A DNA stretch of 13,684 nt from Dokdonella_A sp035263065 (GCA_035263065.1 DATFRS010000181.1:1-13684), one strand, 5' to 3'. Counted from the stretch's first letter, positions 6,677 through 13,684 are shown. Notes: generated by a model not told the origin, from the letters alone. Numbers and translations are program-made.

Positions 6677-7566
6677 GCTCCGGCGGATTTCGGCCCGCGG
6701 CGCAGGTTGACGATCGCGAGCGCCGCGCCGATCAGGAGAATGCCGAGGCCCTCGACGACCGACGGCTGCTCGCCGAGCAGGAGCCACGCAAAGCCAATTC
6801 CGGCGATCGGAATGACCAGGCTCGACACGCCGGCGACGTTCGCCGGCAGCCGCGCGACGACGAACGACCACATGAGCCAGGCGAGCCCCGTCGACAGCAC
6901 CGCGTTGTAGGCGAGCGCGCCGGCGAACCACGGCGTCCATTCGATCGCGCGCTCGTCGGCGAGCAGCGCGATCGCGACCAGGAACACGGTGCCGAGCAGC
7001 ATCTGCCACGCGGTCAGCGACAGCGCCGTCGAGTGGCAGCGCTGGAAGAGCCGCTTCGACAGCACGACGCCGACCGCCCAGCAGACGCCGCCGGCGATCG
7101 CGAGCACCGTGCTCTTCGTGCCGCCGAGTCCCTTCCACGGCTCGATCACGAGCACGAGCCCGAGCGCCGCGACCGCGAGCCCGACCCACTGGCGCCGCGC
7201 CGGCCGCTCGGCGAGCACGATCCACGCGAGCAGCACGACCCAGAACGGCATCGTGTAGGCGAAGAGCGCGCTCTTGCCGGCGCCGCCGCCGACGAGCGCC
7301 CATTGCACGAGCGCCTGGAAGCCGGTCGTCTGCGCGAGCCCGATCAGCGCCGTTTCGCCGAGCGGCGGCGGCTTCAGCGACTCGCCGCGCACGACGAGCG
7401 CGAGGAACAGCACGGCCGTGCCGAGCACGTAGCGCAGCGCCGAGAACGTGAAGGGTCCCGTGTAGGCGAGCACCTGCTTCATGACGACCCAGTTGTAGCT
7501 CCAGATCAGCGTCAGGAGCGCGAGCGCGATGAGCGCGGCGTGGCGGGAAGTCGCGACTGGAGTCAC
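6673..7566 (-). CDS. EamA/DMT superfamily transporter
   Basis: A 297-residue inner-membrane carrier of the drug/metabolite transporter superfamily. Such proteins export or import amino acids, nucleosides or other small metabolites. About ten hydrophobic segments can be counted, arranged as two EamA repeats (about 11-142 and 153-288). The first carries the typical IWSYNWVVMKQ near the N terminus, and each half ends with a small-residue-rich helix (AVAALGLVLVI; GLGILLIGAALAIV). The start is taken as GTG at 7564-7566, which yields MTPVATSRHAALIALAL and a full first helix. The next ATG (codon 29) would destroy that helix, and there is no strong Shine-Dalgarno. It converges on the DUF2214 gene with overlapping stops and diverges from tag across 71 bp. 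The substrate is unknown. Confidence 0.9.
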   Translation of the reverse strand: MTPVATSRHAALIALALLTLIWSYNWVVMKQVLAYTGPFTFSALRYVLGTAVLFLALVVRGESLKPPPLGETALIGLAQTTGFQALVQWALVGGGAGKSALFAYTMPFWVVLLAWIVLAERPARRQWVGLAVAALGLVLVIEPWKGLGGTKSTVLAIAGGVCWAVGVVLSKRLFQRCHSTALSLTAWQMLLGTVFLVAIALLADERAIEWTPWFAGALAYNAVLSTGLAWLMWSFVVARLPANVAGVSSLVIPIAGIGFAWLLLGEQPSVVEGLGILLIGAALAIVNLRRGPKSAGA

Positions 7567-7607
7567 CGGCAGGGCCGTCGATGCGCAGCGAGGCGCGCGA
7601 AGGCCCG

Positions 7608-7614
7608 TATCATA
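7608..7614. promoter_or_regulatory. Possible back-to-back -10 elements for the EamA gene and tag
   Basis: In the 71-bp divergent gap the bases TATCATA give TATCAT on the plus strand (for tag) and TATGAT on the minus strand (for the transporter). Each matches the -10 consensus at five of six positions. They overlap almost completely, so polymerase could bind in only one direction at a time. No good -35 is visible for either. Confidence 0.35.
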
Positions 7615-7637
7615 CGCAACACCTCCGGAGCCGACCG

Positions 7638-8222
7638 ATGCGCGAAGACGACCGGCCGCGCTGCAGCTGGGCCGCGTCCAGCGACAGCATGCGCCTCTAT
7701 CACGACACCGAGTGGGGCGTGCCGCTGCACGACGACCGCGCGCTGTTCGAGTTCCTCTGCCTCGAAGGCGCGCAGGCCGGGCTCTCGTGGCGCACGGTCC
7801 TCGACAAGCGCGACAACTACCGCCGCGCGTTCGCCGACTTCGACATCGCGAAGTGCGCAAGGCTCACCGACCGGCGCATCGGGACGCTGCTCGAGGATCC
7901 CGGCGTCATCCGCAACCGCATGAAGCTCACGTCGGTGCGCGACAACGCACGGACGGCGCTCGAGGTGATCGACGAGCACGGCAGCCTCGACAAGTACCTG
8001 TGGTCGTTCGTCGGCGGCAAGCCGATCGTCAACGCGTGGCGCGTGCCGAAAAGCGTGCCGGCGACGACCGAGATGTCCGACCGCATGAGCAAGGCGCTCG
8101 CCAAGCGCGGCTTCCGCTTCGTCGGCTCGACGATCTGCTACGCGTTCATGCAGGCGACCGGCATGGTCGACGATCACCTCGTGACGTGTTTCCGTTACAA
8201 GGGGCCGAGGCGGAAGGCATGA
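7638..8222 (+). CDS. tag: DNA-3-methyladenine glycosylase I
   Basis: Tag excises 3-methyladenine from alkylated DNA, starting base-excision repair in the cytoplasm. The 194-residue product is collinear with E. coli Tag (187 residues). It shows YHDTEWGVP (21-29), FLCLEGAQAGLSWRTVL with the active-site Glu43, the LWSFV segment, and SKALAKRGFRFVG leading to ICYAFMQATG. The zinc-snap ligands are all present: Cys9, His22, His180 and Cys184. The start at 7638 has GGAG (7627-7630) 7 nt upstream and gives the expected N terminus ending in RCSW. Its stop overlaps the start of the next gene in ATGA (8219-8222), so the two are translationally coupled. Confidence 0.96.
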   Translation: MREDDRPRCSWAASSDSMRLYHDTEWGVPLHDDRALFEFLCLEGAQAGLSWRTVLDKRDNYRRAFADFDIAKCARLTDRRIGTLLEDPGVIRNRMKLTSVRDNARTALEVIDEHGSLDKYLWSFVGGKPIVNAWRVPKSVPATTEMSDRMSKALAKRGFRFVGSTICYAFMQATGMVDDHLVTCFRYKGPRRKA

Positions 8223-9133
8223 TCGTCACGCGTCCCGACGAATTCCTCGCCGCGGTCTCGGCCGATCGCTTTCCGGTCCGCGGCGCCGCGACGGCGCGCG
8301 CCGCGTTTCTCGTCGCGCCGGCGGCGGCCACGCTCGCGGCGGAGTCGGCGGGCGACAACCGCTACATGGATCTGGCGCAGTCGTTCGATCCGGCGCGCGC
8401 GCTCGCGCAGCACGCGGAGCTTGCGCGAAGGCTCGGCGGCGACGTGCCCGTCGTGACGTTCCCGGGCGACGCGGAATCGCCCGACGGCATGTTCCCGAAC
8501 AACGTGTTCGGCACGGCGTCGGGCCGCCTCATCGTCGGCCGCATGCGTCACGCGGTGCGCCGGCGCGAAGCGGAGCGCGACGACATCCGCGGCTTCTTCC
8601 GCGACACGCTCGGCTATCGCCTCGTCGATCTCTCGCGCGATGCGTACGTCGCCGAGCTCACGGGCTCGCTCGTCATCGATCGCGCGCGCGGGATCGGTTA
8701 CTGCGGATTGTCCGAGCGCTGCGATCCCGCCGGCGCGCGCGCGATGCACGAGGCATTCGGGCTCGCGCTGACGTTCTGCTTCGAGCTCGCGAGCGGCGAG
8801 TACCACACGAACGTCGTGATGGCGCTGCTCGCGAGCCGCATGGCGCTGATCGCCGCCGACGGCTTTCGCGATCCGGCGGTGCCGCACGCGATCGCGAAGG
8901 CGCTCGGCGAGGAGGTCGTCTGGCTGAGCCGCGCGCAGAAAAACGCTTTCTCCGGCAATGCGATCACGCTCGCGCCGGGCCGCGTGTGGCTGAGCTCGCG
9001 CGGCGTCGATGCGCTCGATCCCGCCCAGCGGACGGCGATCGAGCGGGCGGGGTTCGCGCTGGACGCGGTCCCGCTCGACGAGATCGAGAAGGCCGGCGGC
9101 AGCCTTCGTTGCTGCGTTGCGGAAATATTCTGA
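8219..9133 (+). CDS. CtlX-like guanidine-modifying hydrolase (amidinotransferase / dimethylargininase superfamily)
   Basis: A 304-residue cytosolic protein of the pentein (guanidine-modifying enzyme) fold, whose members hydrolyse or transfer amidino groups of arginine, citrulline or methylarginines. Its overall pattern follows the citrulline-utilisation hydrolase CtlX group. MFPNNVFG is at 91-98, AELTGSLVID at 145-154 (Glu146 aligned with the catalytic acid), EYHTNVVMA at 194-202 (His196), SGNAI at 245-249, and GGSLRCCVAEI ends at 303, with Cys298 in the place of the nucleophile. The triad therefore looks complete. The CtlX-type motif I recall reads LEGTG, so Leu147 replaces a usual glycine. 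The start overlaps the tag stop (ATGA) and no separate ribosome site is needed. Activity on a particular guanidino compound is not predictable. Confidence 0.82.
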   Translation: MIVTRPDEFLAAVSADRFPVRGAATARAAFLVAPAAATLAAESAGDNRYMDLAQSFDPARALAQHAELARRLGGDVPVVTFPGDAESPDGMFPNNVFGTASGRLIVGRMRHAVRRREAERDDIRGFFRDTLGYRLVDLSRDAYVAELTGSLVIDRARGIGYCGLSERCDPAGARAMHEAFGLALTFCFELASGEYHTNVVMALLASRMALIAADGFRDPAVPHAIAKALGEEVVWLSRAQKNAFSGNAITLAPGRVWLSSRGVDALDPAQRTAIERAGFALDAVPLDEIEKAGGSLRCCVAEIF

Positions 9134-9143
9134 ACGGCGCCGC

Positions 9144-9159
9144 GGATCGCGCGCGATCC
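9144..9159. repeat. 16-bp perfect palindrome after the tag operon
   Basis: GGATCGCGCGCGATCC is its own reverse complement and lies 10 bp after the stop at 9133. It could form a short stem-loop but is followed by ATCTCC with no T tract, so it is not a convincing intrinsic terminator. It may stabilise the 3' end of the message or be chance in GC-rich DNA. Confidence 0.35.
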
Positions 9160-9281
9160 ATCTCCAGAAGGATTTACCCGCCCCGGCGAAACGCATAGAT
9201 TCCGCAAGCTCGGTCCGGCCCCGGAAGGAACCGGCCGATGCTCCGCGCGCGTTGCGACGCGCCGGATTCCGGTGCGGCTTC

Positions 9282-9355
9282 GGTGGGCATCGGGCGTGGG
9301 ATCGCCACGATGCACCACCGCGTGTCGCGAACATCGAGTTGCTCACGTGGTGGGG
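9282..9355 (+). promoter_or_regulatory. Foldable leader before the subtilase gene, with possible alternative pairings
   Basis: GGTGGGCAT (9282-9290) and CGTGG (9295-9299) pair with CCACG (9305-9309), ATGC (9310-9313) and CCACC (9315-9319). This forms one long interrupted hairpin with a 5-nt loop. CACCAC (9313-9318) can instead pair with GTGGTG (9347-9352), immediately before and overlapping the GGGG that serves as ribosome site for the ATG at 9360. The two folds exclude each other. The rest of the 9134-9359 gap shows only a weak -10-like TAGATT at 9196-9201 and no reading frame of note. Confidence 0.35.
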
Positions 9356-9359
9356 AATC

Positions 9360-12300
9360 ATGCGTAGACCGATTACGACAGCCGTACTGGCTGCCCTCGT
9401 CGGCGCCGGCGGCGTGCTGGCGCCTTCCTATGATGTGCTTGCGACCGCGCCGTCATCGGCCGGCCTCGTCAAGGCGCTGGTGCCGAAGGGCGTCCTCGGC
9501 AAGAACCAGCCGGGCGCCGAGATGCTGCAGGATTACGGCAGCTTCGCGCTCTATCGCGTCGACGCGAACGCGCTCGGCGCGGCGAAGGCCGCCTCGTCGT
9601 GGACGCAGACCGACGATCAGGACGACGTCCTCCTCTTCACCGCGCACCCGTTCGACACGCAGCGCGAGACGCTGACCGCGCCGAACGGATTCGCGCTCGC
9701 CTCGGCGGGCCCGGGCCTGCAGCTCCTGCAGTTCATCGGTCCGGTCCGGCAGCAGTGGCTCGACGCGCTGCGTCAGCACGGCATCGTCCCGGTGCACTAC
9801 GTCGCCAACAACGGCTACATCGTGTGGGCCGACGACGCCGCGCTGGCCGAGCTTTCGAACCTTCGTGCCGCGAGCTCGTGGCTGCAATACAGCGCGCCGT
9901 TCCACGGCTTCCTGAAAGTCGACACGCGTCTCGGCGACCGCATCCGCGCGAATCCGCGCGACGACGCCGAAGTCGACATCGTCGTGCAGGTCTATTCGCA
10001 CGGCGGCGTCGGCGCGACCAAGGACTTCGTCGTCGCCAAGGGCCTCGTGCCGCCGCAGCAGCTCGGCCCGATGGGCGCGGGCGTCGTCGACTACACGTGG
10101 GGACCGGTCCTCAAGTTCGAGAACCTGTCGCTGCGCGTGCATCTCTCGGACGTCGCGGCGATCGCGGCGCGTCCCGACGTCACCTTCGTCGGCGAGAAGC
10201 TGCCGCGCAAGATGATGGACGAGAAGCAGGACATCATCATGACCGGCGACCTCACGCCGGGTCCGGCGTCGATCGACTATCTGCAGTGGCTGATCGACAA
10301 GGGCTTCAGCCAGAACAAGGACGACTATCCGCTCGTCGACCTCACCGACTCGACGATCGACGAAGGCGGCACCGGCGTCACCGTGCTCAACACGGCCGAT
10401 CCGAACCTGCACGTCGCGGGCGATCTCGGCCAGGCCGTGCGCGTCGACTACTTCAACAACTGCTCGTCGACGCCCGACAACCAGGTCGGCGCGATCGACG
10501 GCCACGGCTCGCTCAACGCCGGCATCATCATCGGTTACGACCAGCGCACGGGCGACCCGTACCAGGACACCGACGGCCACCAGCTCGGCCTCGGCATCAA
10601 TCCGTTCGGCCGCGTCGGCTCGACCGCGATCTTCGTGCCGGGCTACGACATCAGCCACTGCGGCAACACCGACCTCGGCGTGATCCGCTCGAACTGGCAG
10701 CACGGCGGCCGCATCTCGAGCAACTCGTGGGGCCTCACGGTCGCGCCGACGACGTACGACGACGGCGACCAGGCGTACGACATCGGCACGCGCGACGCCG
10801 ACGGCACGCAGGGCGGCAACCAGGAGATGATCTACATCTTCGCGGCGGCGAACCTCGGTCCAGGCGCGGCCTCGGTGTCCTCGCCTGGCGCGGCGAAGAA
10901 CATCATCACGGTCGGCGCATCGGAGAACGTGCGTCCGACCTGGACCGACGGTTGCGGCGTCAGCCCGACCGGCGCCGACAACGCGAACGACGTCATCAAC
11001 TTCTCGGGCCGCGGCCCGGCACCCGGTCAGCGCGCGAAGCCCGAAGTCATCGGCCCCGGCACGCACATCCAGTCCGGCGCGAGCAACTTCGCGGGCTACA
11101 CCGGCACGGGCGTCTGCGACAAATACCATCCGAACGGCCAGACGCTGTTCGCGGCGTCATCCGGCACCAGCCACTCGACGCCGGAGACCTCGGGCATCGC
11201 CTCGCTGTCGTGGTGGTGGATCGAGCAGGGCGGCGCGGGCGCGGCGGCCGGCACGGTCGACGAGATCGGCGGCAACCGCGCGCCGAGCCCGGCGCTCATG
11301 AAGGCCTGGCTCGTCACGCATCCGACGTATCTCACCGGCGTCAGCGCCAACGACAACCTGCCGAGCAACTCGCAGGGCTACGGCATGCCGAACATGAGCC
11401 TCATGTTCGACGACACGCCGAAGGTGCTGCTCGACCAGAGCGAGACGTTCGACAACAGCGGCGAGACGCGCACGTACACCTGGGGCGTCGTCGATCCGAC
11501 CAAGCCCGTGCGCATCGCGATGACCTACACGGACGAGCCGGGCCAGCTCGGCACGAGCCCGCAGGTCAACAACCTCGACCTCACGGTCCAGGTCAACGGC
11601 CAGACCTACCTCGGCAACCACTTCACGCACGAGTTCAGCGTGACCGGCGGCAGCCCCGACACGAAGAACAACTACGAGGCCGTGTTCCTGCCGGCGGGCG
11701 CGTCGGGCGACATCGTCATCACGGTCACGGCGACCAATATCGCCGGCGACGGCGTGCCGAACTCCGGTGACGACACCGACCAGGACTTCGCGCTCGTCTG
11801 CAGCAACTGCTCGCAGGCGCCGACGTTCACGCTGACGACGAGCTCGTCCGGCGCCGAGCTCTGCGCCGGCACCGAGTTCGACGCACCGCTGACGATCGGC
11901 CAGATCCAGGGCTACGACACCGACGTCAACCTCGCGGCGACCGGCAATCCGTCGGGCACGACGGCCGCGGTCAATCCGCCCGTCGTGACGCCGCCGGGCA
12001 GCGCGACGCTGCAGGTGACGAGCGATCCGTCGGTGACGCCGGGCGACTACATCGTCACCGTGACCGGCACCTCGGGCGCGATCACGAAGTCGGTCGACTT
12101 CGGGCTCACGTATTTCACGCAGGCCGCTGAAACGCCGACGCTCGACTCGCCGCTCAACGGCGCGAACTCGACGCCGCTGCGGCCGACGTTCACGTGGGAG
12201 CCGTCGGACCAGGCTTCGTCGTATCTCTTCGAGCTCGCGACCGACTCGACGTTCACCGACGTCGTGATCTCCCAGAGCGTCGACGCGACGACGTTCCAGC

Positions 12301-13028
12301 CCGACAGCGATCTCGACGTCGACACGCAGTACTACTGGCGCGTGACCGCGAACAACACCTGCGGCAGCAACGTGAGCGGCTTCTTCTCGTTCCGCACCGC
12401 GCCCGCGCCCGGCGAGTGCAGCACGGGCACGACGACGCGGGTCCTGTTCGAGGACGACGTGCCCTCGGGCGACAACCAGTGGACGCACGAGTCCGCGGCG
12501 GGTGCCGATACCTGGACGATCTCCGGCAGCCGTCCGAACTCGCCGCCGTTCTCGTGGAAGGTGGTCGATTCGAACTCGATCAGCGATCAGCGCCTCATCT
12601 CGCCGGTGATCGCGCTGCCGGCCGATCTCGGCGGCCTCAACTTCCAGTTCCAGCACTGGCCGCTGATCGAAGGCTCGGGCACGGATTGCGCCGACGGCGG
12701 CGTGCTCGAAGTCGCGGTCGACGGCGGCGCGTACAGCGAAGTGCCGGCCGGCCAGTTCCTCAACGGCGCCTACAACGGCACGATCACCGGCGGCAGCGGC
12801 AACCCGCTCCCGGCCGGGACGCCGGCGTGGTGCGGGCTCGCGTCCGCCTACGACCACGTGATCGTCGACGTGTCGCCGTATGCGGGCCACGACGCCCAGT
12901 TCCGCTTCCGCCTCGGCACCAACAACGCGAGCCCGCGCGAAGGCTGGTACATCGACGACATCAAGCTGCAGGGATGCGGCTCGGAGACCGTCGCCGACCG
13001 GATCTTCGCGAACGGCTTCGATCCGTAA
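9360..13028 (+). CDS. Secreted multidomain S8 (subtilisin/KP-43-like) serine protease
   Basis: A 1222-residue extracellular or cell-surface protease. A signal peptide comes first (basic MRRP, hydrophobic core to about 22, likely cut after LATA near 30), then a long propeptide-like region to about 300 that includes LLQFIGPVRQQWLDALRQHG. The catalytic domain (about 325-660) has Asp330 (TDSTID), His382 (DGHGSLNAG), the oxyanion Asn498 (AAANLG) and Ser604 (SGTSHSTP). A KP-43-type beta-barrel follows (687-815; YTDEPG, VNNLDLTV). Next come a Cys-pair linker (814, 817), an Ig-like segment (about 820-918), a fibronectin-III-like domain (924-1014) and a MAM/jelly-roll-like domain (about 1028-1208; GWYIDDIKL). 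The tail is VADRIFANGFDP (1211-1222). The triad is intact, but its surroundings differ from classic DTG, HGTHVAG and GTSMATP. The ATG at 9360 is the only start giving a signal peptide; GGTGGGG lies just upstream. It is a single-gene unit closed by a terminator. Confidence 0.93.
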   Translation: MRRPITTAVLAALVGAGGVLAPSYDVLATAPSSAGLVKALVPKGVLGKNQPGAEMLQDYGSFALYRVDANALGAAKAASSWTQTDDQDDVLLFTAHPFDTQRETLTAPNGFALASAGPGLQLLQFIGPVRQQWLDALRQHGIVPVHYVANNGYIVWADDAALAELSNLRAASSWLQYSAPFHGFLKVDTRLGDRIRANPRDDAEVDIVVQVYSHGGVGATKDFVVAKGLVPPQQLGPMGAGVVDYTWGPVLKFENLSLRVHLSDVAAIAARPDVTFVGEKLPRKMMDEKQDIIMTGDLTPGPASIDYLQWLIDKGFSQNKDDYPLVDLTDSTIDEGGTGVTVLNTADPNLHVAGDLGQAVRVDYFNNCSSTPDNQVGAIDGHGSLNAGIIIGYDQRTGDPYQDTDGHQLGLGINPFGRVGSTAIFVPGYDISHCGNTDLGVIRSNWQHGGRISSNSWGLTVAPTTYDDGDQAYDIGTRDADGTQGGNQEMIYIFAAANLGPGAASVSSPGAAKNIITVGASENVRPTWTDGCGVSPTGADNANDVINFSGRGPAPGQRAKPEVIGPGTHIQSGASNFAGYTGTGVCDKYHPNGQTLFAASSGTSHSTPETSGIASLSWWWIEQGGAGAAAGTVDEIGGNRAPSPALMKAWLVTHPTYLTGVSANDNLPSNSQGYGMPNMSLMFDDTPKVLLDQSETFDNSGETRTYTWGVVDPTKPVRIAMTYTDEPGQLGTSPQVNNLDLTVQVNGQTYLGNHFTHEFSVTGGSPDTKNNYEAVFLPAGASGDIVITVTATNIAGDGVPNSGDDTDQDFALVCSNCSQAPTFTLTTSSSGAELCAGTEFDAPLTIGQIQGYDTDVNLAATGNPSGTTAAVNPPVVTPPGSATLQVTSDPSVTPGDYIVTVTGTSGAITKSVDFGLTYFTQAAETPTLDSPLNGANSTPLRPTFTWEPSDQASSYLFELATDSTFTDVVISQSVDATTFQPDSDLDVDTQYYWRVTANNTCGSNVSGFFSFRTAPAPGECSTGTTTRVLFEDDVPSGDNQWTHESAAGADTWTISGSRPNSPPFSWKVVDSNSISDQRLISPVIALPADLGGLNFQFQHWPLIEGSGTDCADGGVLEVAVDGGAYSEVPAGQFLNGAYNGTITGGSGNPLPAGTPAWCGLASAYDHVIVDVSPYAGHDAQFRFRLGTNNASPREGWYIDDIKLQGCGSETVADRIFANGFDP

Positions 13029-13054
13029 AGACGACCGCATGATGTGCCCCGGTT

Positions 13055-13090
13055 GGCCGCGCCCGGAAACGGGCGCGGCCTTCTTTTTTC
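13055..13090 (+). terminator. Rho-independent terminator of the subtilase gene
   Basis: GGCCGCGCCCG (13055-13065) and CGGGCGCGGCC (13070-13080) form a perfect 11-bp stem closed by a GAAA tetraloop, followed by TTCTTTTTTC. It lies 27 nt after the stop codon. Confidence 0.95.
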
Positions 13091-13138
13091 GCGCGGCGGC
13101 GACGCACGGCGCGCGCCCGGACGGGCGGAGCCGGGCGA

Positions 13139-13155
13139 GTTCAGCCGAAATTCAA
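13139..13155 (+). promoter_or_regulatory. Candidate OmpR/PhoP-type direct-repeat operator
   Basis: GTTCAG (13139-13144) and ATTCAA (13150-13155) share a TTCA core repeated exactly 11 bp apart, one helical turn. This is the usual layout of sites for winged-helix response regulators of the OmpR/PhoB family. It lies about 75-90 bp upstream of the PepSY gene, which is followed by just such a regulator, so autoregulation is plausible. The rest of the 13091-13227 gap holds the hairpin at 13158-13184 and a weak GATATT at 13215-13220 that could be a -10. Confidence 0.4.
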
Positions 13156-13160
13156 AACCG

Positions 13161-13180
13161 GCTGACGAGACTCAGTCAGC
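13161..13180. repeat. Short inverted repeat in the PepSY gene control region
   Basis: GCTGAC (13161-13166) and GTCAGC (13175-13180) flank an 8-nt spacer. CCG before and CCGG after can add pairs across a TT bulge. It sits just downstream of the direct repeat and could be an operator half or an RNA stem. It has no T tract. Confidence 0.35.
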
Positions 13181-13227
13181 TTCCGGCGCCCTGCAGTGCC
13201 GGGAGCCGCAACCTGATATTGCCGAGC

Positions 13228-13476
13228 ATGCGAGCACGACACTTCCTTCACCTGGTGCGCGTTTCACTTTGTGTGCTCGTCATGGCGCTCGCCGCGTCCG
13301 CCGCCGACGCGCGCGAAATGAGCGTGCAGGAAGCCGTGGCGAAAGTGCAGCAGGAAACCAACGGCAAGGTGCTGTCGGTGCAGACGTTGACGATCGGCAA
13401 GCGCAAGGTCTACCGGATCAAGGTGCTCACGCTCGATGGTCAGGTCCGCGTGGTGCAGGTTCCGGCCGAGCAATAG
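13228..13476 (+). CDS. Small exported PepSY-domain protein
   Basis: An 82-residue protein with a signal peptide (basic MRARH, core LVRVSLCVLVMALAA, probable cut after AADA at residue 28). A single PepSY-like domain follows (about 31-80; VQEAVAKVQQETNGKVLSV, then the YRIKVLTLDGQVRVV strand pair). PepSY domains are periplasmic modules, proposed in some families to inhibit peptidases or to bind ligands. Small single-domain versions often sit beside two-component genes, as here, and a role as a sensor accessory is an inference. The ATG at 13228 gives the best signal peptide, but no Shine-Dalgarno is near it. A TTG nine bases upstream in frame is an alternative, or the message may be almost leaderless from the GATATT at 13215-13220. 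The response regulator starts 103 nt after its stop; that gap contains no gene or obvious promoter. Confidence 0.87.
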   Translation: MRARHFLHLVRVSLCVLVMALAASAADAREMSVQEAVAKVQQETNGKVLSVQTLTIGKRKVYRIKVLTLDGQVRVVQVPAEQ

Positions 13477-13579
13477 GACTCGGCGCTGACGTCGCTGCAA
13501 CGCGCTCCGGCAGGTTTGCAGGCTTTGCCCCGGGACATCGGCCCGGCACGACCAGAACCGACGATTCAAGGAGACGACG

Positions 13580-13684
13580 ATGCGCGTATTGCTGGTGGAA
13601 GACGAGGCGCCGCTGCGCGAGACGCTCGCGGCACGCCTCAAGCGTGATGGCTTCGCGGTCGACGCGGCGGGCGACGGCGAGGAA
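13580..13684 (+). CDS. Two-component response regulator receiver domain, cut by the window edge (likely OmpR family)
   Basis: Only the first 35 codons are present. MRVLLVEDEAPLRETLAARL is the canonical start of a CheY-like receiver domain: beta-1 followed by the acidic pair Glu7-Asp8 that holds magnesium, then helix alpha-1 (LRETLAARLKRDGF) and the start of beta-2. The phospho-accepting aspartate and any output domain lie beyond the edge. Assignment to the OmpR/PhoP class rests on the PepSY neighbour and this N-terminal pattern, so it is provisional. AGGAG (13569-13573) sits 6 nt before the ATG, a strong ribosome site. A sensor kinase gene would be expected next. Confidence 0.9.
   Translation, partial: MRVLLVEDEAPLRETLAARLKRDGFAVDAAGDGEE

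Noticed and set aside
9144..9159. Perfect palindrome as a terminator for the tag operon
   Set aside because: No T tract follows, so it fails the intrinsic-terminator test; kept only as a low-confidence repeat.
9453..11129. Long minus-strand frames under the subtilase gene (also 11157-13040)
   Set aside because: Arg/Val/Asp-rich shadow translations of the protease codons, with no ribosome site or recognisable family.
13530..13546. CCGGG/CCCGG inverted repeat between the PepSY and regulator genes
   Set aside because: Only five pairs, no T tract and no promoter-like partner; expected by chance at this GC content.

Overview
The window is GC-rich, densely coded bacterial DNA, most likely from a gammaproteobacterium of the Xanthomonadales/Rhodanobacteraceae type. 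This placement is an inference. It rests on the MnmG, PepN and Tag sequences, a small PepSY protein directly upstream of an OmpR-type response regulator, and a secreted protease ending in IFANGFDP, a tail I associate from memory with exported proteins of Dokdonella/Rudaea-like bacteria. No database search was possible. Most of the window reads as core chromosome; I see no insertion sequence, CRISPR array, tRNA or rRNA.

Layout. Positions 1-1660 (minus) hold the first 553 codons of mnmG, cut by the left edge. Positions 1661-2230 carry no convincing protein gene but are rich in signals: a cluster of perfect inverted repeats ending in a strong plus-strand intrinsic terminator (about 1741-1986), which looks like a structured small-RNA gene, then palindromes and a textbook sigma-54 promoter (2180-2196). 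That promoter drives a 65-residue orphan protein (2231-2428) with its own terminator. Positions 2501-5143 (minus) are pepN, an M1 aminopeptidase. Divergent from it is a two-gene unit: a serine racemase / threonine (hydroxyaspartate) dehydratase-like enzyme (5245-6207) and a DUF2214-type membrane protein (6227-6676). It collides with an EamA transporter on the minus strand (6673-7566), the two stop codons sharing one CTAG. Divergent again are tag (7638-8222, 3-methyladenine DNA glycosylase I) and a translationally coupled CtlX-like guanidine-modifying hydrolase (8219-9133).

Positions 9360-13028 encode a 1222-residue secreted, multidomain KP-43-like subtilase, preceded by a 226-nt stretch with foldable leader sequence and followed by a near-perfect GAAA-loop terminator. 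The right end begins a sensory locus: an OmpR-type direct repeat, a small exported PepSY protein (13228-13476) and the first 35 codons of a response regulator.

The genes do not form one pathway. The parts most worth attention are the 1741-2428 interval (a candidate unannotated structured RNA beside a sigma-54-driven orphan microprotein), the subtilase with its divergent active-site motifs and C-terminal tail, and the PepSY/response-regulator control region.
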